DNA of 64,000 bases. It comes from Macropodus opercularis (lineage: Eukaryota > Chordata > Actinopteri > Anabantiformes > Osphronemidae). The DNA lies in assembly GCA_030770545.1 (NCBI GenBank), contig CM061096.1, positions 15,605,501 to 15,669,500 of the forward strand. The letters run 5' to 3'. Within the stretch, counting starts at the first letter, position 1. Every line of letters starts with the position of its first letter. The position numbers and the translations under genes were made by a program. Positions 13,101 through 27,493 of this stretch are shown here, one piece after another. Below the pieces are notes generated by a model. That model saw only the letters and a list, made by a program, of their open reading frames with translations, searched no databases and was not told the DNA's origin.

Positions 13101-15032
13101 CTCTCACCCTGACCGGTTCGGTTTTCACATTACCCTGCTGATACACTCACGTCTCTTTCACCGAGTCAAAGTCTCTGCGGAGTCGTCGTGATTGTTTTCC
13201 CCCTTTGCCCGTGGAGCAAAACCTGCTCGTCTAACTGTGTCTGTTAATTATAGGATGTACGAAGTCACGAATCTAAGCAGGAAATGTTTTAAAAACAGAC
13301 GTACAGAATCTGACTCATGCTCGATTCATCAGTTCATTGTTTTCTCAATTAATCAATGAAATGCTGAGGCTGTAGATGTGACGGCGTCGGCCCGTGTGGT
13401 CTGGTTGTCTCGTGTCTAATGTTGGATCACCGAGCTGCAGCAAACGATCCTTCTTCTTACCAGGAGTCTGCAGCTGCATCTGGACTGTCCTGCTGATGAG
13501 GCAGAGACAGCAGCCGTTCTGAGTTCTACACAGAAGAACTTCACTGCTTTCTTCTTCTTCTCATAATTTGACACAAGCCAGTTCTTATCACGTGAGGCTC
13601 CGTTGGACACTGAGGAAAGCCAGGTACAGGCAGCGGCCGACGATGAGAGGGAACACGTAATCGGATAATTAGGGGTCGGGTTTGCTGCCGGCGCTGCAGC
13701 CTCAGCACACGTGTTAGCTCTCACATGCAATCACAGAAACGCTGCCTACACGTGCGCACGGACGGGATGCGTGAATAATGTGACTTCATTCGATGTCCAG
13801 CTTCCTGTGCAAACGTGGACACGCCCTTCACGCAGCACTTCCCTCGTCGTCTCTATTCCAACCCAAAGAGACAATATAAGAGACTCCATGATTTCCCAGC
13901 TGCTATAACTCAGGGAATTCCAGACTTTTGTACGTTTCTGACTGTGATACACTCGACCTGTCAATGTAAAGTGGTCTCAGAAGCCATAAAAGAAGAAAGA
14001 CGGCTGATGACAGGAAAGGCTTCCATCACAGGTTCGACTCCAAACCGACCTGATGGTAGACGACGCACTCTACAAAGAATGAGGCCACATGTACGACCAC
14101 AGATGAGGTTTCATGGTTCACAAGCTTTTCTGTGCATCACAGCGATGGACGGCTCAGCCAACGCCGCCGCCTCATCAGCTGGATGATAAAGAACGAAATG
14201 CTGTGACTTTGTGTCCGTGGTTGATTGTTCTCCAGTGTGTGCTTCAGCTCCAGCTTTTCCATGAGGCGACGAATCACCAGGATACAGAAACAACGATGTA
14301 ATCTAACGCGGGCAGAAAGGATCTGATCGTCTCCTATAGACGTCGTATCTACAGTCATCAAAGGTCAGCGAACACAACAATGTCACTTATCGCGAAGCCT
14401 CGCTTGACCCGGCCGAGACCTTTGGTTGAGATCTGACTTCCTGTTCGACCTCAGCAGACAGTCAGACTTTGTCCCTCGACTCTGTCTCCGCTGCTCCACT
14501 GCTGTCAGCTCATAATCATTTGGTTTTAAGTGTTTCAAATCGAATCCACTGGCTGAAAGTTATGTATTAGATTTTAAAGTTTTGTGCTTTAGACATAAAA
14601 CAGTGCTGACGCATAACACACATCGTTGGTGGATGTTTCTACGTCTCTCTCCACGTTAGAGGCACGTGGTCCCAACAGCATGATGGCAGAGTGATGATGG
14701 GCTCAACATCTGGAACAGCATCCACGCATCCAGCCGCCGCCTCCATTTCCTGGCTCATCACCCACAAAGGGCGACCTCTGCGTGCGTCTGCCGCGGGCAT
14801 CGACTCACAATGGGAGCAAAAACTGTTGTTTTGAGCAAAGGTCCCAACTCAGAGGCAGAGAAGAAGCGACGGGCGGCAGCAGGTGCGCGGAGTCTAATGT
14901 CGGTGTGATTTTCATGCTGGTCTGTGTGCGATGGGTTCACAAACACCAAATAAAAGAGTGACTCACCTCGGCCACGGCGAACCGCGGACACGCCGCCAGC
15001 ACCACGAGCAGCAGCTGCACCCACGAGCTCAT
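10158..15032 (-). CDS. pdgfb: Platelet-derived growth factor subunit B with a long C-terminal extension
   Basis: Seven exons close in frame to 485 residues: 14967-15032, 12094-12190, 11778-11834, 11465-11658, 11208-11390, 10401-11115, 10158-10303. Exon 1 is a signal peptide. RLPRS (68-72) lies where mammalian PDGF-B has its basic propeptide cleavage site. The cystine-knot domain (about 82-167) carries WPPCVEVQRCSGCCN and CRCQ, diagnostic of PDGF-B. The protein is secreted, dimerises and activates PDGFR-beta to recruit pericytes. Residues 168-437 form an acidic, then Glu/Lys/Arg-rich helical extension that is absent from the 241-residue human protein. The last exon gives a strongly basic tail (TRRRIRKNRKR) that resembles the matrix-retention motif. 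The exon 6 donor (CCAG|GTTTGG) is weak. Without that splice, exon 6 reads to a stop at 10333 and the basic tail is lost. The family call is certain; the 3' end is less so. Confidence 0.9.
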
Positions 15033-16990
15033 CTTGCTGCCCAGCCTCGAGCCTCTGCGACGGACCGGGCATTTATGGAGGCGCGCTGGTCCCTCTCCCC
15101 TCAGCACTGCAGCCCTGCTGCGGAAACGCTCCGAGCTCACGGTCGTCGAAGAAGCAGGGAGAGAACCAGAAAAAAGATCGTTGCAGAAAAAAGTCTGAGT
15201 TTGAAGAGGTTGAATTCAGGCTCCTTATTCCCACGCTCTCAACGCAAGTGGTCAAATTTAACCAACAAACGACTTGGCGACATGTCCAAGACACAAAGTT
15301 CCAAACTCCAAGGCTCCAGTGAATAAAACTTAAAGTATCCCAACTTTGTCCCGCTTAATTCAAGACGTCCTAAACTAGTTATAAATCCACTTGTTTGTTT
15401 CCAGTAGTTGAGTCTTTAACCGTGTTAGTGGCAGAAGTAACGTCGCAGGTCAGAGCGCAGCTCGCAGTCCACTTCTTCCAAGGAGCCTTATCAATACGCA
15501 AAGCGTTGTGTGGCTCGGTGCGCTCCAGCCCTGGACCTGCCTGATTACGCAGCGGCAGAGGCGGTGGTGGTGGTGGTGGAGAGGGGAAGAGCCGATTCCT
15601 GCTGGGCAGCGTCTCTCTCCTGCCCCCTGGCTGAGAAGCGGTTGAGAGGCTGCGCGCACGAACCGCTGAGCCTGAGCCAAGTCCAGGCTGGGTTTTACTG
15701 CGTCTCATTCCTGGGTTTCTTCACACCGGCTTTACTTTTGACTGCATTTATCGCCTTGAGGTTTAAGGCGCCTGTATTTCTTCATTTTAAAGCACCTCTT
15801 GCCTCTGGGTGAGCTAAGACTACTTGTGTATCGTGGCTTGTCAGGCCAGTGGTCCAGGCCACATGTCAACAAAAGTAAACAACTTGTTACTAAATGCCCT
15901 GTAACGTCCAACACAGACTCCACAGGTGAACTTAAACTTACAGTTTTTATTCACTATGTTATATTTAGGCAAAGTCAGCCCATAGCTTTAAATGCAGCAT
16001 TTGCTTTAAATGCATAACAGGCCTTTCCAAAGAGCAGCGGAGAACCGTGATGGCAGCTGATTAACAAAAGGTTTGTTAATCTCAGACTTCTGACCTTTGA
16101 CAGTCACCATGTTTAGGGCACATTTATAACAACGACCCGCAGTGACTCTGCATGTCCGGACTCAGATGCCCCAGGCAGCCAGGCGAGCCCAGAGCATCAC
16201 ACCTCCACCACCTTGCACAACGACCGTTTTTATTGTGGGGAAACATGGTCACATACATAAAACAGTGAAGACTGAAACCTACTCACGGTTACGTCTCAAC
16301 GAAGCCAGTAGTGGTGGACACTCCGGTTTTGTTTTCACTGTGCTGTAACTGTGACAAATGCTCCTTTAGTGTAGTACGGTCTTTTCTTCTAGTTCAATCG
16401 TGGCCCAGTGAATAATAGGATGCCATTGTTTCTCTAACAACAGTCTGTGGAGGAAACAGTGAGCTATGGATCTATATTTACACTGTGTTTCATATTTGCC
16501 TGTTTAGCCAAGGCCACAGGCTGCATGAAGCAACAATAGGTTTAGGAAACCAGTGAGCGCGTCGCCCTACTTTCTTCATGTACACGTAGAAGGTCATTTA
16601 CGTTTAGTTTGAAATTTAAGAGAACAAAGTTTATTATTCTTTCTATTTTATGACAGCTGGTAACATTATTGTGTCCATCTGTGCTGAAAACATCCCATTT
16701 ATCAGTCTGTGTGTCCGCTTTTCATTTGACCGTACACGTCAAAACGTATTTAGTTTTATGTTCATGTTGTGGCTCCCGTGTTGGTCTCCAGCGAGAAAGG
16801 AAAAGGAGGAGAAAGAGAAGGAAGAGGAGGATGAGGAGGGGGAGCAGGTGACTGGAGGCAGGGACTTTCCCACCAGGAGCTGCGCTCAGTATTCCAGCAC
16901 GCCGGGCGTCTTTCCCACACCTGTCCCACCCATCACTCTCTACAGAGGTGACAACTTAATAAGAAACACTCGTGTGTCTGAACGCATGCG

Positions 16991-17008
16991 CACACACACA
17001 CACACACA
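16991..17008. repeat. (CA)n microsatellite
   Basis: Nine perfect CA units in the interval upstream of pdgfb. Confidence 0.95.
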
Positions 17009-20000
17009 TCTGCTCCGTACATCATGTAGTCGATGCAGCCCGACACACACGCCGCGTTGTGTGGAGCACATCCGACCCCTCACAGATCCGCTCGCTGTCC
17101 CGAGCCGACCAGCGATTTCAGCGGACGACAGAGGGTCCTCTGTGCCTACCAGTCAAGTGAGAAATGACAGCATTCGCTCAAACATTTAAGCTCTTTTCAG
17201 AACATCCAGAGAAGGTCACGGCCCCCTGCACTAATCTCCTATTCAACAAAGATGCCATTTGATTCCCTGCGTTGTTCCGTCCGTGGCTGAAAAGCTTCTG
17301 TGGTTAGTTTGACGCAGCCGTCGCATAGCTGGGTCCCCTTTGCACCGCTGCAGTCAGCGTTTCTAGATGCGTTTGAGTTGTGCAAAGGGCCGTAGAGCAG
17401 AGCGTCAGGGGACAGACCCTGGTCAGTCAAAGGGACACGTGTCCCAGAGATAACACGGGTCACGTAGACCACATGGACCGATGGGAAGTCATTAGAATAC
17501 GGCTGCTCGCTCTCAGGTTTCCTAATCCCAGAAGCAGGAATGCAGCTGAATCATGGGAGATTCAGGTGCAGAGACTAGTTTATAACGATTAACGTTCTAT
17601 TCAACACGTGAACACAAACCTGCTGGATGCTCTGTATTCAGCTCCACAGACGAGCTCTGGGACTTTTAGTGAAGGAGTTGGATAAAACCTGATGCTCACA
17701 GGTGCATTTCATTCCTCCTCTGTACCATTAACCCAGTGGAAACGAGCTGAGTGTGGCTGAGAGCAGATTGAGTTATGGCAGCTTGAAGTATTCATGTCTC
17801 AGCACGGATCCATCAACAGCAGCTTACAAATGAGCCAGAGTGAGAGACTGACAGCGAGGAATGGGAGGAATGAGATTCACAGGGGCTGAAGCAGAAGACG
17901 ATATAGAATAGGATAGAAAAGACCGTCAGACAGGCACAACAGATAAAACCAATGTGATTTGTCTGAAAGTGAAAGATTGTGTGTCTGGTCCAAAAGCCTC
18001 AGCACGTGGACCGGATCCAGCCAAGCTGAGGCGGATTTACAGATTCATCTTCTTCAGGCTCTTCTTCAAGGCCGCCGTCCACCAGCAAACAAAGCAGATT
18101 CCTTTAACGCACAAGCATGAAAACCAGGACTTTACTGGAGGATTTTCTCACTATGATCTTAAATGATTCTTATCTAATCTTCCCTCTCTCATTTCTGTCG
18201 GACGGGACAGATGCCGAGAATTAACACCTCTGAGAGAAACGCCTGGTTTTGTTCAGAGGCTGCACACGGCGGCTTTCCTCTGCCAGCCTCCCCCCCCCCA
18301 TCCTGGCTCACGGGGGGATTTTCCTGCTCTACTGTACAAAATGGCTCTAATGAATCCCACATAAGCCGCCTGCACTGTAAATAGCTGTATAATTATTATC
18401 ACTGCGCACAGGGCACTAAGGAAACACCTCCTCTCCTCTGAAAGGCAGATTCATGCTCCACACATACTGTTCATTTCACAGTCTCTAATTTAAAGAACGT
18501 AAGTGTATCACCAGGTGATTTACAGCGACTGGAGGGATTCAAATAAAAGCGGATGAAGAGATGTTCCCCTCGAGGACGACTGTTGTTACTTTGGCGAAAG
18601 CTTAACTGTTCGCTTGATATGTGAGTCCGCCTGCTTGGCTTGGAGCAGATCTGACTTCGTAACGTTCTCTCGTTGTTTGTGCTGGATAGCGTCTGGTAGT
18701 AGCTCAGCATTAGATGAGCAGGGGTGGATCTACCGGGCGGCGACAGGGGCAGCTTCCCTTTAACTGCACAGCAAAATGTTCAGCTCCTAATTCTAGTAAA
18801 TATCAGTCCAGGCAAACTAAGTCTTCTCCCCTAAATAGGCCCTTCACATGTTTTAGTCGTGTGTATGTTCATGTCTTGTTGTACTGCAGCAGCGTTGATG
18901 CCAGACAGGATGCATTCAGGCACCGATTTGAGCGTAGGTCAGTCCAGCCTCTCTAGACACAGAAGTGAAGTGAAAATGCTCCGGTGTCAAATGTGAGACA
19001 GTAAAGTGTCAGACAGACAGACGGAGGGTGGCTGAGACCCATCCCAGACAGAAATAGACAGGGAAGTGGATTTAGAGACGGAGGAGGGGTCAGGATTACA
19101 GGTGTAGCTGGAGATGGATCTAAAAATGCCTCCGTGAACTTTGTTTCTCTTTTCTGAAAGTGGCTGAGCCTCCTCCCCGTCGTTCCTGTTTACAGGGCTA
19201 CTTCCTGATGTTGCGTCTCAGTGTGTCATGCTCTGTCATCTGGTATTCCTCTCAACCGTCAGAATAACTCCTGCGTGCGTGTTTGTGTGGCCCCGTTAGT
19301 CGTAAATCAGTCAACAGAATCTTGTAATAATCGGGCATCAGTGATTTCTTCTCTTCTAATCACCAAAGCCCGTTAACAGCTGAAGCCTGGCTTGTGTGCT
19401 GGCCTGTGTGGAGGTGACACACGTTCACATCCTGGCACAGAGGACGTGACATTGTTCTTCAGCTCTCTCAGAAGACAAATTTGAAACTGTTGATTCAACC
19501 GTCATAACTTGGTCCACGTCGGCCGACAGGCACGCCACCGAACTCAGGCTTTCTGTAAATAGACCAAAACAAACGAGATGAAGGCAAATCATTTACATGG
19601 ACAGATGAACTGACTTGGCCAGACATAAAAGGTTCCCGTCAAATATTCAGGACACAGTCAAAGGATGAAATTCAATTTTCAGCACAACTAAATGTTGCCT
19701 TAATTAAATATCGTTTAGTCTTAGTCCACTGGCAACGAGATGAAGCTGCTACCAAGGACTGAATTCATCACCGTCTTAACACATAACCGACCAACAACCA
19801 TCAACATTTACCAAAAATAAGCGTATGAACTTCATTTAAATGTAATGAACTGAATTATATATATATATAATAATTCTTGTAATAATAAATATCTACTGAA
19901 AACAGCAGATCCTGAACGCGACGCTCCCGCGTCTCACACCTGTGTAATCTCCTAGAGCTGCTCTTTTTTGCTCTTCCATGCAGCTGCTCAATGAAAGTCG

Positions 20001-21891
20001 AAAATCCTTAAGAGCGCCATAAATTACACACGTCAAATCCCCTGCGCTCGTTCTTGGAAGCCTGTTAAACATCAAGAATGTGCACACCTGCACTGGCCGC
20101 ACGTGCACGCACACCCAGATACTACAAAGGCCCGTACGGTAGCGTTTTCATGCCTGGCAGGACGTTTTAATGCGCTGGTTGAGGGAAGGACCCTGTAATC
20201 AAACGGAACAATCAGACAGGTCCAGACAGCACGGACAGCGCTGAGCGAATACCACCCTGCATCCCAAAATGAGTTAGAGATCTCTGTACCTGCTCATTAC
20301 TTCAGAAAGGCAATTACTTACCCCGTGGATGGGGATGGAGAGGGGAGGGAACGCGTGGAGACTGTGGTGTGCATGGACGGGGCAGTCTGTACACATTTTG
20401 GTCCAAACACGTGACTGGCACCACGGTGGAAAATGTGTCAGGTATCAAACATACTGTACAACCAGCTCAGCGATCAGGCCACAGGTAAGCACAGAGGCAG
20501 AGAGGAGGCTGACTGAAAAAAGAAAGGACCTAATGGTTTAACGGGGAGGAGAGGAAACGGGAGGAGTGGCACTAAATGAGAGGGTGAGAGTGAGGCGTTA
20601 GCGCTTAAAGCGAGGGAGAGTGGAAACGGGGAAATCCAGGCTTTACCTCCCAGAAGGGAGAGACAGGGAGCAGCGCTCAAAGCCACTGCCAGGGAGGGTC
20701 GCTGAGTACAAAACAGCTGGGCGTCTGCTGCTGCAGCGATTTCCATCCCCTCCTACTCAATATACAATGAAAATTGTGTCTGAAAACAATGCATCTGCAG
20801 AGACAGAGTGGGAAGAGACTGTGGAGTGGCCCAAATCAGCTGCACGGCAGCGAGGGAGCTGTGTTGAAGTCTGGAGTCTGGCCACAGGCTGAGGCCTCGT
20901 CACATAAATGTCACATGCAACTCACAACGTGTGCTGTTTAAACTGCTGTGGGAGTCTCGCTGTAGTGAGGGACGAGGACAACAGGATGGAAGACGCTCAG
21001 ACAGGTCAGCGTCGCTGTGCTGCAGGCGGCCATCTTCCTGGACTCCACATGGCTTTAACAGCCGCTGCTCTGCCTGCGCTGGGTTCTCCTCCTCATCCTG
21101 CCTCTGCTCTCCCTCTTCTTCCTCTTCCCTCCTCTGGGTTTGTTTGTTCTCCCTCAGCTCTCGCAGGTGTTTTCCTGCACGGCTCCACGTTCCGCTGAGC
21201 ACAGGCCACTTTAGCTCCTCTTCCGCTCTGACTCAGGTGCCGCGCACCGATGGCTTCCTCTGATCAATACACACACACCACACACACAATGAGTGCACAG
21301 GACGGACACGCACATATTCGTAGTAAGTCACACACCGTCTTCCAGCTCTCTCGCTCCTTCCCCCTCGTCCAACAATAACACAACAAACCTGGCTTCCTGT
21401 GTGGCGACGAACAATAGAAGGATAGCTTTGATGGCCGGGGTAGTTTGTTGGAGATACACCCTCATCAGCCCCAACGTCACCAGAGCAGCTACAGATCCTG
21501 GCAGTATCCTACTTTATTTGTGCCCTGTGCGCGGATGTGAGAACGTAGAGATACTGTATGTAACCACAATAACAGTCAGTAAATACCACTTACAGAGATT
21601 ATAATATAAATAAAGGCCGTAACCTCTGAACTGTTGAGTAGAAACACTCTCACACTGCCCTTCTCACATTTTCTCCTCTGTTGTCTCACTTGCTCCATGT
21701 GTATCAATACAGCCTTTGATTCCATAAGTCACGGGCGTTACTGGGGTCGGAACTGTGCCGAGGTATCAGTTGCCCCGGGCAACATTTCCCTCCATCCGCC
21801 CCCACATGTTACACGCATCCACGGCTCTGTGTATCCACCGATGCATCGTGTTTGTGTGTCTATCACTATGGAAGTCTGGCTGCCAGCTAAA

Positions 21892-21908
21892 GTGTGTGTG
21901 TGTGTGTG
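21892..21908. repeat. (GT)n microsatellite
   Basis: Seventeen bases of alternating GT. A second interrupted GT/GC run lies near 22278-22310. Confidence 0.9.
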
Positions 21909-22538
21909 AACAACTGTGCAAGTGTCCTGCGTGAGAGAGAGGAGCCGATGAGTCACGGCACACATCCCACCAGGACACAACAGCTCCCCCTGTTGCCGGG
22001 GCAGGGGAACCCCCGGAGGTGTGGGTGTATTGTCCGAGTGACATCATAGCGGCGGAGAAGGTCGAGCAGGAGGCGGGAGGGGTCAGCGGCAGGTGGGGAC
22101 ACTTCGCTTGGTCTTTACACAAGATCAGGCGCCTGGAGGGAGATCAGGTGAAGGCAGAACCGTCACTCACGCCCCAGCTGAAGTAATAACAGCAGCTACT
22201 AACGCCTGTGAAAGAGCCTCACTGTTAAAGCTCTCAGTTCTTCTGAAGGGAGAGAACTGACTGAGAAATTTCAAGAGTGTGTGTGTGCGTGTGTGTGTCT
22301 GTGTGCGCTGACACTATTCATTCATGAATGAAATAATGTCTTGACAACAATCTGTTCTCTTCTGTAATGCAGCTGCGTCAGAAGAGAATCTGTGCATATC
22401 TTATGTTAGATGCTGGTCTGATGCTCGAGTCATGTCAGGGAAGACGCTGCCGTCCAGTCCTTGGGTGTTTTAACGTCTCGTTGACATCGACCAAGTGTGA
22501 AACCGCATGTATCACTGCTCAAGCCTCTGTTCGCCGAG

Positions 22539-22555
22539 ACACACACACACACACA
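22539..22555. repeat. (AC)n microsatellite
   Basis: Seventeen bases of alternating AC, about 650 bp from the GT run. Confidence 0.9.
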
Positions 22556-25500
22556 AGGACACGCATCGACTCCTACGTTCTCACACATGCACATGTGCAC
22601 ACACGCAGCAAGGAGAGGAAACTGCAGCACAATGATAAGGTCTGGGAACACAATGGGCTCAGCAGTGCACAGACACAAGCCAGGACCAGTTTAGCTCTGA
22701 AAGGTCAACAAGCCTCTCCAGGCCTTCATTCAGTTCCCGCAGTTATTATTGTTCAACATTATAATGATTACTCTGATGGCCTTTATTTTGCAAATGTGGG
22801 ACCATCCGGAAATACCAGTGAAATATGAAAATGCAGGCCAGACCGGAGAGGGGAGGGGAAAAAAGGTTAGTTATTTTGGAGGGCCAACGTCTTTGACGTC
22901 AAGTTTCCCATGGCCTGGTCGAGCTTTGGATGAGACTTCAGGTTCATCCCAGACCTCTGGGGAGCTGCCAGTTTAACAGATATCTGCTTGAGTCCACACG
23001 ACAGTGGATGTACGATCAGACTAAATATTTTAAGGCCCTGCTACTGTATTTGGTCTGATTAAAGCAGACTTTGAAGCTGCCCTGTGAGACTCGTTCAAAG
23101 AATCCAGTCTTTGTACAAGACCAAGAAGATTTAGTTTATGGATTCTGGTTTGTAAAAAAAAAAAACACTAGACTCTAGATCACACACGAATAACAAATCA
23201 TTGCTAATTTTCCAGATGAGGCACCGGGTGACACTGATAATGACGTCTTTGTTGTCCTTCATGACACAGGACAAGCCCACGATGAACCTTTTCTGCTATG
23301 ACTCCGCTGCTGCTGCATCAAGACATCAATTCAGCCCACGAGTAAAAGTCTGACTGATCCTCAAAGCAGCAAAGGAGCAGGGCAGGTCAGAGCCCACCGC
23401 CAAATGTCAGAACCCGCACACAATTCTCTGAGTGTACTCTCCGCCGTATCTGAAGTCTCCCGACAAGAAATAAAGGTCAAGGCATCAGAGAGGAGGCAGA
23501 GAACGGTCCTGGCGAGGAGACGAGGCTGGACAGCGGGAGGAGGAGTTTTCACGATGCGGTCGCAGGTCTGCCTTTGTTAATCTGCCACAAGCTGACTGTC
23601 CTCAGCTCAACGTCATACCGAGGTTATTGTAATAGTTTGACCGTTATCGGTCGCAGTGAACACAACCAGTCGGTTTAGCTCGGCGCGCGTTTCATTTTAC
23701 TTGAAGCTCATGCTCCCTGCCAGTGAACGTGACCTCTGCCCAATCAGTCTTTCCCTCCTCAGAAAAATGTTTACTGAAGCACCAAAGCGAACCTCTGGGG
23801 AAAAACAAAGCTTAAGAAATTGTTGCCAACAGCTAAAAACAGCTCGACTGAAAACAGAGAACCTTTGCGACGGCGGCCATTTCTACTCTCACGTCTGAAG
23901 GCCAAACTTAGCTCGGCATGTGAACGCTTTCTGCAAGATGAGAATCTGGAAGAGCTGCTGAGCGAGCGATTCTTTCTGTTGTTCCACACGTTTCAAAAGC
24001 AGTAATCTCAGCAAAGAGATGGACAATTAAGTGCTAATGACTGTTTGCTGGCGTTCAAGTCTGTGGTTAGGTGAGACGAAGAAAGACGCAACAGTTCAGC
24101 TCATCAGAATGCTCGTGTCTGTCAGAGAGAAAACATTAGGGCTGTTAAAAAGTGATAAGACGGTGCTGGAAATGAATAAACCGTAACCGCTCATTAGTCT
24201 TTCTTTAGCAAACCGTGAATCTCACATTGATCTTCTGTCTTGCTGAAAACTGACAATTAATTCACAAGCAAAAAACCTAAAAAAGTGTCAGGACGAGGCT
24301 CATCAACTGGAGGTTTTACTGTAGTTTGATTAGGATTAAAGAGTCTGGAATGAGTTGGGCTCTGTTGTTCCAAAGGCAGGTGAGAAGTCAGCCTTAAATC
24401 CACTTAACATTCTATACTGCACCGGGTCAGAACTTCTCCAGAAAGCAGCTCTTGTGTGGGGGTTGTGTGAACCAGCGTCGGATCCCACAGACTCTGAAGA
24501 AGTACAGGCCGGTTCTGGTGGAGAGGTGTCAGCACACAGAGCAGCTCGGTTCGAGGCTGCGTTGGGTCACCTTGACGTGTACCAACCTAAGGATTGGTGC
24601 AAACCAAACCATACCTCCTCTGGTGCCTGGCACAGCCTCTGCTCCACACGTGGTCAGGTTAGTATGAGAGTGTGGATAGTTCACAGCGGTTCAGAATCAG
24701 TACATGTGACCGTTAGAGCCGTGCTTCACTTCCCGTGGCTCCTGTCTCCCTGATTTGACTGAATTTCTCCCGGCACCATCTCCAGGCCCCCTCCACCACC
24801 CTCCTCCTCCCCCTGGCTCTCTGTCGTGCAACAATAGTCTATTCTGTGCCGTCCCGTGCGAATGGGGACACACCCAAAGCCAAGGCCGCGGTGCGAGGGG
24901 AGATGTTGGGTGGTGGCCAGCGGAGAGGGACACTGACTCAATTCTCGTCTGGGAGCGTGGATCCTGCCTTGGCAAGAGGGCAGAGGTGGACCCGTCTGCG
25001 TGGCTGCAGATTCTAGTGGTTATTCATTTATGTGATTCTCCATCTAGTCGTTAACACTGGTTTGTGGAATGTTGGGGAGTTGCTGAACTTATTTACAGTA
25101 TGTCTTGTCACCTGATTTGCTAACAGGATGAGTCAAACAACAAGGTCACCTGAGTTCACACATAACCGAAGAGGCTCAGACAGAGAAGGTCAAGAGGTCG
25201 TTGTTAGGGCCCAAAAAAAGTCCCTACCTCCTCCACACACATCCCACACTTCACACACACACACCAGGCCCAGTTACAATACATGCTCCAGTCTCTGCCG
25301 ACCCGACAGTCAGTCCAAGGGGCACAGCTGGATCCCCCCACACACTTTGCTGCCTCCACTGATAAGGCCAGACTCTCTTCATTGTTCGATAACGCAAATG
25401 TGCCACACCAACACGCCATCAGAGGGTCCCTGTCTGCTGCAGCACAGCCTAATTATATAATTATCCCTTGTCTGATTGTGGCTGTGTAGCTGGGTCGAGG

Positions 25501-27333
25501 GAGGGCCTTTGTGTGGCCGCTGGAATTCGGTGCGCTTGGCATTTTTGTGCGAAAGGGCAGCTTTCTGGGCGCCACTGCCAAAAGAAGGGAGCGAACGGTG
25601 AGATCACTTTGCTTTTCCCTCTCTCGTCTCTCCATCGCTCAGTCCATCATCTTGGGGCGTCTGTGCCCCTCAGTACAGCTGCCACCCTGTCGCTCTCTTG
25701 CCCGCGCTGCTTAACTGCCCTCCAGTTTGGCAGATCCAACCGTCTTGCAGATAAAGCGGCACAGGGTTTGGGTCTTGGATGATAAGAGCTGACAGGTTCC
25801 ACTGTAAGAGCCGCGCAGGGCGCTCGAGGTGGACCGCTCCGATGTCTGATAGCGGACTTGGAGGCGACTGCTCCGCTGCAGGATAGGAAAGCATTGCTTT
25901 TGTTTCTTGTCAAGAGTTGTTGATGGGATAAGACGGACGAGGGTGCGAGCAGGTGTTGGGGGAGATTACAGCACAGGCCTAGAAAGTTCGCCCGCTCTCA
26001 CCTTTATCTTGAATCAAAGGCAACAAGGCAGGACCGACTTAAACCATGTTTTCTTACACTACAATGAAGGATCCAGACCCTTTTTCTGACATTTACATCG
26101 AGGGCCCTGAGCCTTGGATTCGCTACTGGTGATTTTACGAGCCTTATTACTTCAGGAGCCTTTTGTACTCACTAATGAAAACAGCAGGGTTAGGAATTTT
26201 TGAATTCCTCTGCATGAGCTGCTGTGTAATTCAAGATCATTTTGCCATGTCGACAATGGAAACAGAGACACACTTCAAAATAGTCAACAGTAGACCATTT
26301 TGATCAGTCCCAGTCCATCACAACAACAGGGTGTAGAACACACTAACACACTCAGAGGCGGAGACGTCGTCGTTTAACCAGTGTGGGCAGAGCACTGGTA
26401 ACCAACAGACCCCAGAAATTCCCATAGCGCTCCGAGGTATCTGCTCGTCAAAGCCTCCTCTGGCGGTCACACAGCTTCGAGTATGTGAAAGAATGCTGCT
26501 GAGCCATAGCAGGACACCGGGGGCCCAGTTCCCATCTCAAGCTTTATGACTCACCCCCAGTGACTTTAAAACTGTGATCACAAAGTGAGACAGCAGAACC
26601 TGCGTGTAAATAAACAGACAAACAGCCGGAGCCAAGTGGGACCTCTCCCACTATCAGAGCATGGGAGCCCATTGTATCCCACAAAGAACAGATACATGGC
26701 GCTGAACGTGGAACCTCTGGCTAAACTAGAGACATCAGGGCTGCGTTTTGCCGTTGGTGAAAGCATCATGAGCCACAGCAGCTCTGCAGGTCAGAGCCGT
26801 TTCTCTGGACGCGAGGGGCAGGACACCAGGCACCTGAATGCAGGCCAACAGCCCTCGTTACGTACGGATCTGCCATAGGGAAACATTGACCTTTGTCCTG
26901 CTAAGTCGACACTTCCATCCTTCTTTCCTTTATTGTATTACACAGCTGGCAGGTGCAGAGTAAAGCACGAACGGATCAGACCTTTCCTGGTATTCAGTGA
27001 CTGGGACCAGGAAAATAGAAACTACATTGTTTAATAATTCAGGCAGAAAATGTGTCGCTTGAGTTAAATGACACACAAAGAGATTAGAAATGCAAAATCA
27101 AATAAATGTTCCAATTCAAGGAAACGGTTCAGGGTAAAATCAGCTGAATTGCGCCATCATGTGCCAGGATGTAGTTACTGCTGCAGGGGCCGAGGAAAGT
27201 CTGTCCAGTTATTTCCACATATATTAAATAACTACTTCAACAAATAATCCGTTCAAATGTAAAAATAATAATAATAATACATTTACTGTGTTAATGCATG
27301 AGTCCCTTCAAGCAACAATGAGGATTTTACTGC

Positions 27334-27339
27334 TTTATT
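27334..27339 (-). terminator. Candidate polyadenylation signal of tmem150b
   Basis: AATAAA on the minus strand, 155 bp after the tmem150b stop codon. Confidence 0.5.
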
Positions 27340-27493
27340 GAAATCTTTTAGCCAATTATTTCAGTAAGTTAGTAAGGAGACGAAACAGTTAATGGATGAA
27401 TCCTGTATTAAATCTTTGTGGCAAAAACATAAATGTAATAAATAAATATTATCAGAATCTCCCCACTAAAAAAGGCTTTGTACCGTGTGTGTT

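Larger units (their letters stand above)
15033..27493. other. 12.4-kb gene-free interval upstream of pdgfb
   Basis: No coding exon could be supported on either strand. The proximal part (15.0-15.8 kb) is relatively GC- and CpG-rich and should hold the pdgfb promoter and 5' untranslated region. Open frames of 60-180 codons in the interval are low-complexity or lack family motifs. Several blocks, for example 18300-18420 and 26130-26260, look like ordinary unique non-coding DNA and could be regulatory, but this cannot be judged from one sequence. Confidence 0.5.

Noticed and set aside
16650..17189. 179-codon plus-strand frame with a Lys/Glu-rich run and a CA repeat
   Set aside because: It crosses a microsatellite, has no domain or homologous look, and no splice structure supports it.
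22367..22828. 153-codon plus-strand frame with Thr/His repeats
   Set aside because: The repeats come from AC dinucleotide tracts; nothing protein-like remains.
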